A stretch of 64,000 nucleotides of DNA from Sediminicola luteus (GTDB taxonomy: Bacteria > Bacteroidota > Bacteroidia > Flavobacteriales > Flavobacteriaceae): the NCBI RefSeq assembly GCF_002514735.1, contig NZ_NBWU01000001.1, forward strand, positions 124,001 through 188,000, in the 5' to 3' direction. How positions within the stretch are numbered: the stretch's first letter is position 1; every line of letters starts with the position of its first letter. The translations under genes were made by a program, and so were the position numbers. Below the pieces are notes generated by a model. The model searched no databases. It saw only the letters and a list, made by a program, of their open reading frames with translations, and was not told the DNA's origin. This document shows positions 26,361 to 34,806 of the stretch, one piece after another.

Positions 26361-27011
26361 TTAGTTTCTGTTCATGGCAGTTAGCATACCACCGTATACA
26401 CCGTTCAATGAAGAAAGGTTAGTTGCCAAAGAGGCCATTTGTTCTTTAAGGGCACCAGCGTTCTGGGCTACTTCTTCGTTGATAGAGGCTTGTTTGCTAG
26501 CGCTCTCTAACTGTACTTTATACAAGCTGTTCAAAGACTCCATCTGGGCTGCGGCCTGAGATAGTTCTTCTGAATACTTTTGGGTAGACTCGATAGCATT
26601 GGCCGTAGGGGCGATACCTTTAGCGGCACCTTCGAAGTTACGGATGCTGTCACCCAAACTGTGCATTAATTCTGAATCGATGTTGGCTTCTTTCAAAAGC
26701 TCGTCCAATTTTTTGGACAAAGAAGATTCGGCCTCGGCGATTTCGGCCTGAAGGTTCTGGCGCTCTTGGGCCTCACCACCAGCTAATTCTGGGTATACCA
26801 AAGACCAATCGTATTCGTCGTCTACCGGTTCAAAAGCAGCGATAGCGAAAATAAGGGCCTCTGTAATAAGACCAATGGCCAAAAGGATTCCACCGTTCAA
26901 TGGACCGAGTTCCCAGTGAAGGATCTTGAACAAAGCTCCGATAATTACTACCGATGCTCCAAGACCATAGGCCATGTTCATTAGTTTCTTTGTTGATTTA
27001 GACTGTGCCAT
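26361..27011 (-). CDS. gldL: Gliding motility / type IX secretion motor protein GldL (PorL)
   Basis: A 216-residue inner membrane protein with two N-terminal TM helices (residues about 12-30 and 38-62). The second contains a Glu in LITEALIFAIAAFEP, as expected for the proton-conducting TM of GldL, and the first TM ends in LFKILHWELGPLNGG. The cytoplasmic C-terminal part is a coiled-coil-rich tail (AEIAEAESSLSKKLDELLKEA onward). GldL pentamers surround the GldM dimer and power type IX secretion and gliding. It lies in gldKLMN with gldM downstream. Confidence 0.95.
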   Translation of the reverse strand: MAQSKSTKKLMNMAYGLGASVVIIGALFKILHWELGPLNGGILLAIGLITEALIFAIAAFEPVDDEYDWSLVYPELAGGEAQERQNLQAEIAEAESSLSKKLDELLKEANIDSELMHSLGDSIRNFEGAAKGIAPTANAIESTQKYSEELSQAAAQMESLNSLYKVQLESASKQASINEEVAQNAGALKEQMASLATNLSSLNGVYGGMLTAMNRN

Positions 27012-27084
27012 AATTTTAAATTTGAAAAAGTTTAAGGGTTAAAATAAGTATTTGGTTATCGTTTGATCGAAATTTGGGCTTTAG

Positions 27085-28458
27085 TTATCTCAATTTTCTC
27101 TGTCCCGCAAATTTCTCTTCTGTTCCCATATAATCCTGTACAGTTCGGAAACCGATGTAACTACGTGCCGAATCTTGGTATTCGTAGTCACGGGTACTTA
27201 CCTGTAGGAAGTAGGCCACGTCTTTCCAAGAACCTCCTCGAATTACCTTTCGGTCGTTCTCGCCATAAGCCGCGTTCGGGTTCATGGTAGAAACATATTC
27301 GTAGGCCCCCGCGTCGTAGCTAGAGTCTGTCCACTCGGCTACATTACCCGCCATATTGAACAGGTTGTAGTCGTTGGGTTCGTATGATTTGGCCTCTACC
27401 GTATATAACGCGGTATCGGCAGCGTAATCGCCTCGTTGTGGTTTAAAGTTGGCCATGTAACAGCCTGTATCGCTAATTACATATGGGCCACCCCATGGGT
27501 AGGTACCACCTTCGATACCACCTCGAGCCGCATATTCCCATTCGGCCTCGGTTGGCAAACGGAACTGGTTCACGAATTGCTTACCACGCTCTTTCTGGTC
27601 GTCGTTCTTAAACTTGGTACGCCAGTTACAGAACGCTTTGGCCTGCCTCCAAGATACCCCAACTACAGGATACTCGCTATAGGCATCGTGCCAGAAATAA
27701 TCGTTATGCATGGGTTCGTTATAAGAGTAGGCGAAATCTTTGATCCACACCGTAGTATCGGGATAGATTTCCAACTCTTCCTTTTTAATAAAGTCTTTAC
27801 GTTGTCCTTTTTTGGCTCGGGCCGCCGCTTGGATGTCCATCCAATTATAACCATACTTCAATTTGGTTACATCTATGGTACGCTGCCCGTTATACGACTC
27901 TTCTTCAGGAATATACATAGAGTCCATTACCTCGGTATAGTATTCATCGGGGTATTCAGAGGTATCCCACACCAAGTCTTCATCTTTATTTAGGGCCCTT
28001 CCTTCGTAACCGGTCTCGCCCATACCTGCATAATTATCGAGCATGTACTTATCGTAGGCAGACAGTTTAGAGGTATCGGCATCCATAAAGGCAAATTCAC
28101 CAATTCCTTCATCGTCTGGACCCATACCCAACTCATCGGCCAAGATGGCCAACTTGGTACGTACGATGGAATCTTTTACCCACTCTACAAACTGACGGTA
28201 TTCACTATTGGTGATTTCCGTATCGTCCATATAGAAAGAACGAACGGTAACGGTTTTGGTAGGGGCGTTCTTTACCTTGGCCATATCTTCTTCAGATTTA
28301 CCCATAATAAAGGAACCTTGGGGAATTAGCTCCATACCATACGGCTTCTCCGGGAACCATTTCTTGCCCCGTACACCCGTCAATTCTCCTTTTGTCTTAG
28401 ACCCACAAGAAGTGAGTAGAAAAACAAATGCTATAGACATTAACAATAGCTTCTTCAT
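27085..28458 (-). CDS. gldK: Gliding motility lipoprotein GldK (PorK), FGE-sulfatase fold
   Basis: A 457-residue lipoprotein with lipobox LLTSC near residue 18. The mature part has the formylglycine-generating-enzyme fold: PQGSFIMGKSEEDM, FYMDDTEITNSEYRQFVEWV, VVGVSWRQAKAFCNW, FRLPTEAEWEYAARGG, and VIRGGSWKDVAYFLQVSTR. The catalytic Cys pair of true FGE is absent, as expected for GldK, which is structural. GldK and GldN form the periplasmic ring of the type IX system. ATG 28458 was chosen; the frame continues to a TTG at 28470, but the ATG gives a better lipoprotein signal. It is the first gene of gldKLMN. Confidence 0.95.
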   Translation of the reverse strand: MKKLLLMSIAFVFLLTSCGSKTKGELTGVRGKKWFPEKPYGMELIPQGSFIMGKSEEDMAKVKNAPTKTVTVRSFYMDDTEITNSEYRQFVEWVKDSIVRTKLAILADELGMGPDDEGIGEFAFMDADTSKLSAYDKYMLDNYAGMGETGYEGRALNKDEDLVWDTSEYPDEYYTEVMDSMYIPEEESYNGQRTIDVTKLKYGYNWMDIQAAARAKKGQRKDFIKKEELEIYPDTTVWIKDFAYSYNEPMHNDYFWHDAYSEYPVVGVSWRQAKAFCNWRTKFKNDDQKERGKQFVNQFRLPTEAEWEYAARGGIEGGTYPWGGPYVISDTGCYMANFKPQRGDYAADTALYTVEAKSYEPNDYNLFNMAGNVAEWTDSSYDAGAYEYVSTMNPNAAYGENDRKVIRGGSWKDVAYFLQVSTRDYEYQDSARSYIGFRTVQDYMGTEEKFAGQRKLR

Positions 28459-28560
28459 ACTTTTTGTCAAATTTCAGTTAGGTTAAGCAACACTATGATT
28501 ACCCTTTAAAACTTTATTTTGGGTAAATTATTGTGCTAACCCGATATAGTATCCAATTTT

Positions 28561-29718
28561 TTAATGAAAGCCTTTTTTATAGGCTCGATACCACCTTTCG
28601 GGAATGTTTTGGGAGCAAGCTTCCAAATAGTCCGCTTCGGTGCATGGTAATAACGCAGGCGGATTGCTTTTATTATGTGAAGTCGTTGAAGAGGGTACTT
28701 CTACCCACCATCTTTCGGTAAGGTGGCTTTTGAAGAATACCAACTCTTCCATTTCGGTGGGTACGGTGTAGCGCGTAAAGTCGTCGGTCTGTGAATAGGG
28801 GGTCTCGTCTACCCCTTTATCCAAACCTTCTATAAAGTACCAAATAACCTGGGCTACCAATTGTTGCGACATATGGTTGTTCTCCATTTCGTAAACCCCG
28901 AAAGTAGAGATACGATTGCCCATACCGGCATAGCGCGCAATGGCACAAATCTCTGGACCACTAAAGCCATTGGGCGAATAGCCATACGGAAAACCTACTT
29001 CGCCCCCACGTACCGATCGCATATCTACACTTACAATATGAGCATCGCGCATTAAGGGTTCGGCCAAGGTAATGTCGGCCACTAGGTTGCCCAAACGGTA
29101 CGAATCGAAGAAAAGCCGTTCCATAAGATCCAATTCTTCTTGGGCCACAAAATAACTCTGATACCCAATATTGGCATATTGGAAGAGGTTGGCTGGCTGC
29201 TCGGTTATGATCTTACTCATATAAGAGTGGGAAGAAATCAGCTCGCCTTCCAACCCAAAATCGAAGCGGCTATCTACCGATACCATGTTTACCATGGGTT
29301 TTAAACCATCGTAGGCCCGGTAAGATGGGTAGGTTATATCTTGGGTATGTCCTATAATAATAGGTATAACCTTTTCTTCTATAAGCTCGGCACAAATCTG
29401 GTTTACCACAAAGTAGGTATCCTCTACGGTGTCTCCTTCTTCTACATCGCCCAAATCTACAATGGTGGCATTCCAATTGCCCCGCATAAGTTTATACAGT
29501 TCTAAGCGGATAGCGGAAGTATCTAAGGTCTCGATTTTCTTTTCGAAGGCATTGCGGCTTTCCCGAACGCCCATTATAGCCACGGTTGCATTGGCCAAAA
29601 CGGGCAAGCCTTTTTTGGCCGTATGTTTAAACACACTGGCCCCTAACGCTTGTTCGGGCAATAGTTCGCAATGTGCCAATACCTTATCTGCAACGGGGAC
29701 CAGAAAATCGAAAGCCAT
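28561..29718 (-). CDS. Ureohydrolase-fold (formimidoylglutamase/arginase family) protein with altered metal site
   Basis: A 385-residue protein of the arginase/agmatinase/formimidoylglutamase superfamily. The order of motifs is conserved, but several ligands are not. The GGGHD-type loop reads GHTQD (residues 123-127), the DAHxD motif reads DSRFD (149-153), and the SxDxD motif reads SVDMR (230-234). By hand alignment, three of the six Mn ligands are replaced (His to Gln, His to Arg, Asp to Arg). A C-terminal extension of about 70 residues, containing ERWWVEVP and ERWYRAYKKGFH, is not part of arginases. It lies between topA and gldK, 5 nt after topA. It may be a non-catalytic protein connected with gliding or the envelope (inference). 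Confidence 0.75.
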   Translation of the reverse strand: MAFDFLVPVADKVLAHCELLPEQALGASVFKHTAKKGLPVLANATVAIMGVRESRNAFEKKIETLDTSAIRLELYKLMRGNWNATIVDLGDVEEGDTVEDTYFVVNQICAELIEEKVIPIIIGHTQDITYPSYRAYDGLKPMVNMVSVDSRFDFGLEGELISSHSYMSKIITEQPANLFQYANIGYQSYFVAQEELDLMERLFFDSYRLGNLVADITLAEPLMRDAHIVSVDMRSVRGGEVGFPYGYSPNGFSGPEICAIARYAGMGNRISTFGVYEMENNHMSQQLVAQVIWYFIEGLDKGVDETPYSQTDDFTRYTVPTEMEELVFFKSHLTERWWVEVPSSTTSHNKSNPPALLPCTEADYLEACSQNIPERWYRAYKKGFH

Positions 29719-29723
29719 TGAAG

Positions 29724-32204
29724 TTATTTCTTTTTGGTGGTGGTTTTACGTTTTTTAGGCTTTTTCTTTTCGATAAGTTCCTTTACGGCATCCAACTCCA
29801 ATGCAAGCGGATCTACATCTTTGGTCAACTCTACCTTGGTGCGTCCTTTGATAATATTGTGGCGGCCCCAACGGGCTTTTTCGATACGAATGCCTTCTTC
29901 GGGCCATTCGCGCACCAATTTTTCGGCCTCTTTTTTAATCTTGGCCTCAATCAACTCTTCTATATCGGCCTGCGACAGATTATCGAAATCGTATTTCTTG
30001 TTCACATTAATGAACATGCCGTCCCATTTGATAAAGGGACCAAAACGCCCTACCCCTTTGGTTACATCATTACCTTTATACGTAGTGATAGGGGCATCGG
30101 CCTTTTGTTTTTCCTTGATCAATTCAATGGCTCGATCCAAATCGATATCAAAAGCACTTTCGCCCGGCGCCAAGGAAATAAATTTCTTGCCAAATTTTAC
30201 ATATGGGCCAAAACGCCCAACATTGGTCAAAATCTCTTCACCTTCGTACACACCCAAATTGCGGGGCAATTCAAACAAGGTCATAGCCTCTTCGAAAGTC
30301 AAGGTACCAATAGATTGGTCGGGTAACAGGCTCGCGAATTGCGGTTTTTCTTCGTCGTCAACGGTTCCGATTTGAACCATAGGCCCAAAACGCCCTAAAC
30401 GTACCGACACCTGCTTGCCCGATTTGGGGTCTACACCCAACACCCTCTCGCCACTGGCACGTTCGGCATTTTCTTCTACCTCTTTTACATTCGGATGGAA
30501 GTCCTTATAGAAATCTTCCATCATACTTTTCCAATCTTCCTCGCCAGCGGCAACGGCATCGAAATGATCTTCTACCTTGGCCGTAAAATGGTAATCGAGA
30601 ATGCTCTCGAAATTGGCTACCAAAAAGTCGTTCACGATAAGTCCGATATCAGTGGGCACCAATTTGCCTTTTTCCGAACCAACTTTCTCGGTAAGACCCT
30701 TTTCGGCTATAGTACCATTTTCTAGAAGCAATTGGGCGTATTTACGTTCGGTACCTTCTACGGTTCCCTTTTCTACATAGCCTCGATTTTGAATAGTGGA
30801 TATCGTAGGTGCGTATGTTGAAGGTCTACCGATACCCAATTCTTCCAATTTCTTTACCAAGGAGGCCTCGGCATAGCGGAAAGGCGGTTTACTGAATCGC
30901 TCGGTGGCAGTCATATAATTCAAGGCTACCGCTTCACCGGTATTCATGGCCGGAAGCATACCTTCTTGCTCTTCGAGGTTTTCGTCGTCTACCCCTTCGC
31001 GGTACACTTTTAAAAATCCATCGAAACGGATTACCTCCCCATTGGCCGAAAACAATTCGTTATGGGTGTTGGCTTTTATCTTTACTTGGGTACGCTCTAA
31101 TTGGGCATCGCTCATTTGCGAAGCCAGGGTGCGTTTCCAGATCAATTCGTACAATTTGGCCTGATCCCTTTCTAGGTTCGGAGCCTGTAATTTCATATCG
31201 GTTGGTCGAATGGCCTCGTGTGCCTCTTGGGCCCCTTTGGCATTCTTGGTAAAGTTTCGCGGGTTGCTATATTTTTCACCATAGTTAGAGACAATGGCAT
31301 CGGCAGCGGCGTTCACCGCTTCTGGCGATAAATTCACACTATCGGTTCTCATATAGGTAATGAGACCCGCCTCATATAAGCGTTGGGCCACTTGCATGGT
31401 GCGCGATACCGAAAAATAAAGTTTACGCGAAGCCTCTTGCTGTAAGGTAGAGGTCGTAAAAGGTGGTGCCGGTGATTTTTTGGCCGGTTTTTTATCTATG
31501 GTCGCTATTTGGAAATTCGCTCCCAAATTCTCTTGCAAAAAAGCTTGGGCAGCTTCCTTGGTCGGGAAGGTCTTGCTCATTTTGGCGGCAAAGGCCACCC
31601 CTTTTTCCGTTTTAAACTGGGCTACGATCCTATAGGCCGCCACTGGGGTAAAAGCTTCTATCTCGCGCTCACGCTCTACAATAAGGCGAACGGCAACAGA
31701 CTGCACCCGACCGGCGGAGAGACCCGGTTTGATTTTTTTCCAAAGAACGGGCGATAATTCATAACCCACCAAGCGATCCAACACCCTACGGGCCTGTTGT
31801 GCATTGACCAAATTATAATCTATATCCCTAGGATTGTCAATGGCCTTTTGTATGGCTCGTTTGGTAATGGAGTTGAACACGATTCGTTTGGTCTTGGCCT
31901 TGTCTAGTTTCAAGGCCTCGGCCAGGTGCCAAGAAATGGCCTCTCCCTCGCGATCCTCATCACTGGCCAACCAAATAATCTCTGCTTTGGCCGCTAAATC
32001 CTTTAGTTGCTTTACCAAGGACTTTTTTTCTTTATCGACCGTGTACTTGGGTGTAAAGCCATTTTCTACATCTACCCCCAATTCCTTGGATGGTAAATCG
32101 GCAATATGCCCGAAACTCGAGGCTACCTTATAATCTTTCCCTAAAAAACGTTCGATGGTCTTGGCCTTGGCAGGCGACTCAACAATGACTAGATTTTTTG
32201 CCAT
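29724..32204 (-). CDS. topA: DNA topoisomerase I (type IA)
   Basis: An 826-residue type IA topoisomerase that relaxes negative supercoils. The TOPRIM domain begins MAKNLVIVESPAKAKT and contains DEDREGEAISWHL. The active-site region is LITYMRTDSVNLS, with Tyr in YMRTDS as the nucleophile. Domain 4 follows, then C-terminal repeats rather than zinc fingers: GRFGPMVQIG, GRFGPYVKFG, GRFGPFIKW, and ARWGRHNII. The very end is basic (KKKPKKRKTTTKKK). ATG 32204 was chosen because it gives the canonical start; the frame is open to 32327 but adds unrelated sequence. A -7 box lies 19 nt before it. Confidence 0.95.
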   Translation of the reverse strand: MAKNLVIVESPAKAKTIERFLGKDYKVASSFGHIADLPSKELGVDVENGFTPKYTVDKEKKSLVKQLKDLAAKAEIIWLASDEDREGEAISWHLAEALKLDKAKTKRIVFNSITKRAIQKAIDNPRDIDYNLVNAQQARRVLDRLVGYELSPVLWKKIKPGLSAGRVQSVAVRLIVEREREIEAFTPVAAYRIVAQFKTEKGVAFAAKMSKTFPTKEAAQAFLQENLGANFQIATIDKKPAKKSPAPPFTTSTLQQEASRKLYFSVSRTMQVAQRLYEAGLITYMRTDSVNLSPEAVNAAADAIVSNYGEKYSNPRNFTKNAKGAQEAHEAIRPTDMKLQAPNLERDQAKLYELIWKRTLASQMSDAQLERTQVKIKANTHNELFSANGEVIRFDGFLKVYREGVDDENLEEQEGMLPAMNTGEAVALNYMTATERFSKPPFRYAEASLVKKLEELGIGRPSTYAPTISTIQNRGYVEKGTVEGTERKYAQLLLENGTIAEKGLTEKVGSEKGKLVPTDIGLIVNDFLVANFESILDYHFTAKVEDHFDAVAAGEEDWKSMMEDFYKDFHPNVKEVEENAERASGERVLGVDPKSGKQVSVRLGRFGPMVQIGTVDDEEKPQFASLLPDQSIGTLTFEEAMTLFELPRNLGVYEGEEILTNVGRFGPYVKFGKKFISLAPGESAFDIDLDRAIELIKEKQKADAPITTYKGNDVTKGVGRFGPFIKWDGMFINVNKKYDFDNLSQADIEELIEAKIKKEAEKLVREWPEEGIRIEKARWGRHNIIKGRTKVELTKDVDPLALELDAVKELIEKKKPKKRKTTTKKK

Positions 32205-32222
32205 GCAACTGGTTTTGTGGCA

Positions 32223-32230
32223 CAAAAATA
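32223..32230 (-). promoter_or_regulatory. -7 promoter element TATTTTTG for topA
   Basis: The minus strand reads TATTTTTG, a perfect TAnnTTTG, 19 nt upstream of the topA ATG. It could also drive the downstream ureohydrolase gene. Confidence 0.5.
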
Positions 32231-32274
32231 TAGCAATTTTTTGATTTTGGATGTTTTCATTCACAGCACGAAAA

Positions 32275-32300
32275 AAGGCCCCTGTTTTCACAAGGGCCTT
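32275..32300 (-). terminator. Rho-independent terminator of the LVIVD gene
   Basis: Arms AAGGCCC (32275-32281) and GGGCCTT (32294-32300) pair, with two further pairs inside. On the minus strand the hairpin is followed by TTTTTT. It lies 24 nt beyond the stop of the gene at 32324. Confidence 0.8.
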
Positions 32301-32323
32301 GATTGAACCTCCACTTACACATT

Positions 32324-33583
32324 TCAATCCAATTCCAACACACTCAAAGGTTCAATACCTGACACCGTGTATCTGTATTGATAAAGGGTGCCATCTCCTA
32401 TGATTAGTAGGGATTTATCAGTCGGAATTACATCAAAAGTGTTAATGTTTTCTATATGTTGTATTTGCGTCAGGTTTTTGGGGTCTTCACCTTGTAATAT
32501 CCGTAAGCCGGAGGTGCCATCACAGACAAAGACAAGATTGTCTTTAACCCCTAATCCATAGGGTTCGTCCATAGGGTATTGGGCAATTTGAACTGGTTGT
32601 TGCAAATCGGATACATCTACCACGAAAAGTCCGCTTTCGGTAGCCCCGCATAAATTACCCCCACGTAAGGTTATATAAGCCATATCGCCATCGACCACAA
32701 CGGGATCACAGGCCGTGCCATGTTGAAATTCAGAGACAAGGCTGGGCTGGGCCGCATTGGTAATATCATAAATATACATACCTCGCATGCTACCTAAAAA
32801 CAAATGATCGCCCTGATTGAAAATCGTCTCTATGTCAAAGCCGGCGAAAACATCGCCTTTGTCTTGCGGACTGGAAAGATCCGAGATGTCGATTATATTT
32901 ATGTTGTGGCTATCTACGGCATACAAATAATCGGCTACGATCTTAAAACGTGCCAATGAACCACCTTGGCCCACTTGCTCGGCCGCCGCGGCATTGGCTA
33001 GGGCCATATCTTCGAAAACACCCACTTCCGGTTCGGGTATGCGTACATTTTTTCGTTCCATTTCCCAACCTACGACCACCTCGGTATTATAATCGAAACC
33101 TTCCCAATCGAACCATTCGGCACCCTCGGCAATGGGCTGATGGTGGGCCAATACATTTTCCAATCGGTTCACCAATCGAATACTATTGATATCGGAAATA
33201 TCGAACACCAAAAGATCCATTAAACTATCGGCATACAGAAAATCGTTCTTTACCGAAATATCGACATTTGCCGGAATCTCCAAATAGGCCACTTTAACGG
33301 GTCTTGCCCGTACCGAATTATCTATAATATGAACACCGGCGTTTTTATCATTTACAAAAACCAAATCGCCATACACATAGATCTTACCCGACTCCAAAAT
33401 GGGTCGAGGAGGTATAATATCGCCACTTTCCCTAAAGTCTTGCAGCGACATTTTCAGAGGGGTGGCAACCAGTAGGTTTTGAAATTCGGAATCTACATCG
33501 TTTTCGCAACCCGTTTGGGCCAAAAACACGGTCATTAGTATAAAAGGAACGGTAACTTTTAGTAAATTTCGTAGCTTTTCCAT
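32324..33583 (-). CDS. LVIVD-repeat beta-propeller lipoprotein
   Basis: A 419-residue lipoprotein with lipobox AQTGC near residue 26. The mature protein consists of about six LVIVD-type repeats: DLVFVNDKNAGVHIIDNS, DLLVFDISDI, DYLYAVDSHNINIIDISD, DHLFLGSMRGMYIYDITN, GLFVVDVSD, and NLVFVCDGTSGLRIL. These repeats form a beta propeller in surface or periplasmic proteins of unknown function. It is monocistronic on the minus strand, separated from the divergent FGE-like gene by 219 bases in which only promoter-like sequence was seen. Confidence 0.85.
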   Translation of the reverse strand: MEKLRNLLKVTVPFILMTVFLAQTGCENDVDSEFQNLLVATPLKMSLQDFRESGDIIPPRPILESGKIYVYGDLVFVNDKNAGVHIIDNSVRARPVKVAYLEIPANVDISVKNDFLYADSLMDLLVFDISDINSIRLVNRLENVLAHHQPIAEGAEWFDWEGFDYNTEVVVGWEMERKNVRIPEPEVGVFEDMALANAAAAEQVGQGGSLARFKIVADYLYAVDSHNINIIDISDLSSPQDKGDVFAGFDIETIFNQGDHLFLGSMRGMYIYDITNAAQPSLVSEFQHGTACDPVVVDGDMAYITLRGGNLCGATESGLFVVDVSDLQQPVQIAQYPMDEPYGLGVKDNLVFVCDGTSGLRILQGEDPKNLTQIQHIENINTFDVIPTDKSLLIIGDGTLYQYRYTVSGIEPLSVLELD

Positions 33584-33802
33584 TGGAATTTTATCATAAG
33601 ATGTTGCAACGCTCCCAAGGTTGCGCCAAGGAAAACCACTAAAGGAAACCGACCTTGCGGTATGTTAATATAAGTCGTAATTTGTCGCGCCCTGCCCTTT
33701 CAAAATATTCGAAAAGAATTATTTCTATGTATTTTGTACGCAATTTTAAATATCAAACCCTACTAAACAAACTAGAAACATAACCTTATTAATTATATAC
33801 CA

Positions 33803-34744
33803 TTGAAAACCCAAATTATCTTGGCGGCCCTGATTGTCTCAACATGGGCCACTACCGCCCAACAAACGGGCAAGGCTTACGAACAATCGATCCCAGGTAC
33901 CGACCTTACCGTATCTATGAAACCTATTCCGGGCGGTAGTTTTACCATGGGTAGCCCTAAAAACGACGAAGGTCCGGTACATAAGGTAAGCGTAGATGCC
34001 TTTTGGATGGGCGAATTCGAAATTACCTGGGACCTATACCAATTGTTCATGTCACGTGAAATTGACGTGGATCGCCCTGCCAAAGCTGCCGGCTCTGAAG
34101 TTTCACTTGACATAGATGCCGTTTCGGGCGCCACCACACCCTATGTAGAAATGAGTTTTGGCATGGGTACCGATGGCTATCCTGCAGTTTGTATGACCCA
34201 ATATGCCGCCTCCAAATTCTGCGAATGGCTTTCTGCCATGACCGGTAATTTTTATAGACTACCCACGGAAGCCGAATGGGAATATGCCTGTAAGGCGGGT
34301 ACCGACTCCGATTACTCCTTTGGTAACGACCCCTATCAATTGAACGAATACGCTTGGTCAGCCAACAACAGCCAAGATAAATACCAAAAGGTCGGCACCA
34401 AAAAACCTAATCCGTGGGGCTTGCACGATATGCATGGCAACGTTGCGGAATGGACTTTGGACCAATACGCTCCCTATAGCAAGGCCAGTCAAAACAATCC
34501 GTTCATTAAACCTACCAAAACATACCCTAGGTCGGTTCGTGGTGGTTCGTATATGGACGATCCGGATCAACTACGCAGCTCGGCCCGTACCAAGTCGGAA
34601 AAAGGTTGGAAAGTGCGTGATCCGCAGATTCCGAAAAGTAAGTGGTGGCATACCGATGCCCAATTTGTAGGTTTTAGGGTGGTACGCCCCGTAAAAACCC
34701 CATCGGCCCAAGCCCAGAAATCCTACTGGAAACAGAAACACTAG
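33803..34744 (+). CDS. FGE-sulfatase-domain (SUMF1-like) secreted protein lacking catalytic cysteines
   Basis: A 313-residue secreted protein. The only start giving a signal peptide is TTG 33803 (KTQIILAALIVSTWATTAQQ follows). The body is the formylglycine-generating-enzyme fold: PIPGGSFTMGSPKNDEGP, FWMGEFEITWDLYQLFM, PAVCMTQYAASKFCEWL, YRLPTEAEWEYACKAG, and HDMHGNVAEWTLDQYAPY. The active-site region reads VRGGSYMDDPDQLRSSAR, with no cysteine where true FGE has its pair, so sulfatase activation is unlikely. It is followed 62 nt later by two sugar-metabolism genes on the same strand. It is probably a binding or enzyme variant acting on carbohydrate-related substrates (inference). Confidence 0.85.
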   Translation: MKTQIILAALIVSTWATTAQQTGKAYEQSIPGTDLTVSMKPIPGGSFTMGSPKNDEGPVHKVSVDAFWMGEFEITWDLYQLFMSREIDVDRPAKAAGSEVSLDIDAVSGATTPYVEMSFGMGTDGYPAVCMTQYAASKFCEWLSAMTGNFYRLPTEAEWEYACKAGTDSDYSFGNDPYQLNEYAWSANNSQDKYQKVGTKKPNPWGLHDMHGNVAEWTLDQYAPYSKASQNNPFIKPTKTYPRSVRGGSYMDDPDQLRSSARTKSEKGWKVRDPQIPKSKWWHTDAQFVGFRVVRPVKTPSAQAQKSYWKQKH

Positions 34745-34806
34745 TTCAGAGTTTAGAAATGAAATTAACGGCCGGTTTTGTACCGACCGAACCAAATAAC
34801 TAAAAG

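Noticed and set aside
28561-29718. Functional formimidoylglutamase (HutG)
   Set aside because: Three metal ligands are substituted and no histidine-utilisation genes are nearby.
29734-30375. 213-residue plus-strand frame antisense to topA
   Set aside because: The topA reading is beyond doubt, and this frame has no family resemblance.
33803-34744. Sulfatase-activating enzyme
   Set aside because: The catalytic cysteines are missing and there is no sulfatase gene in the window.
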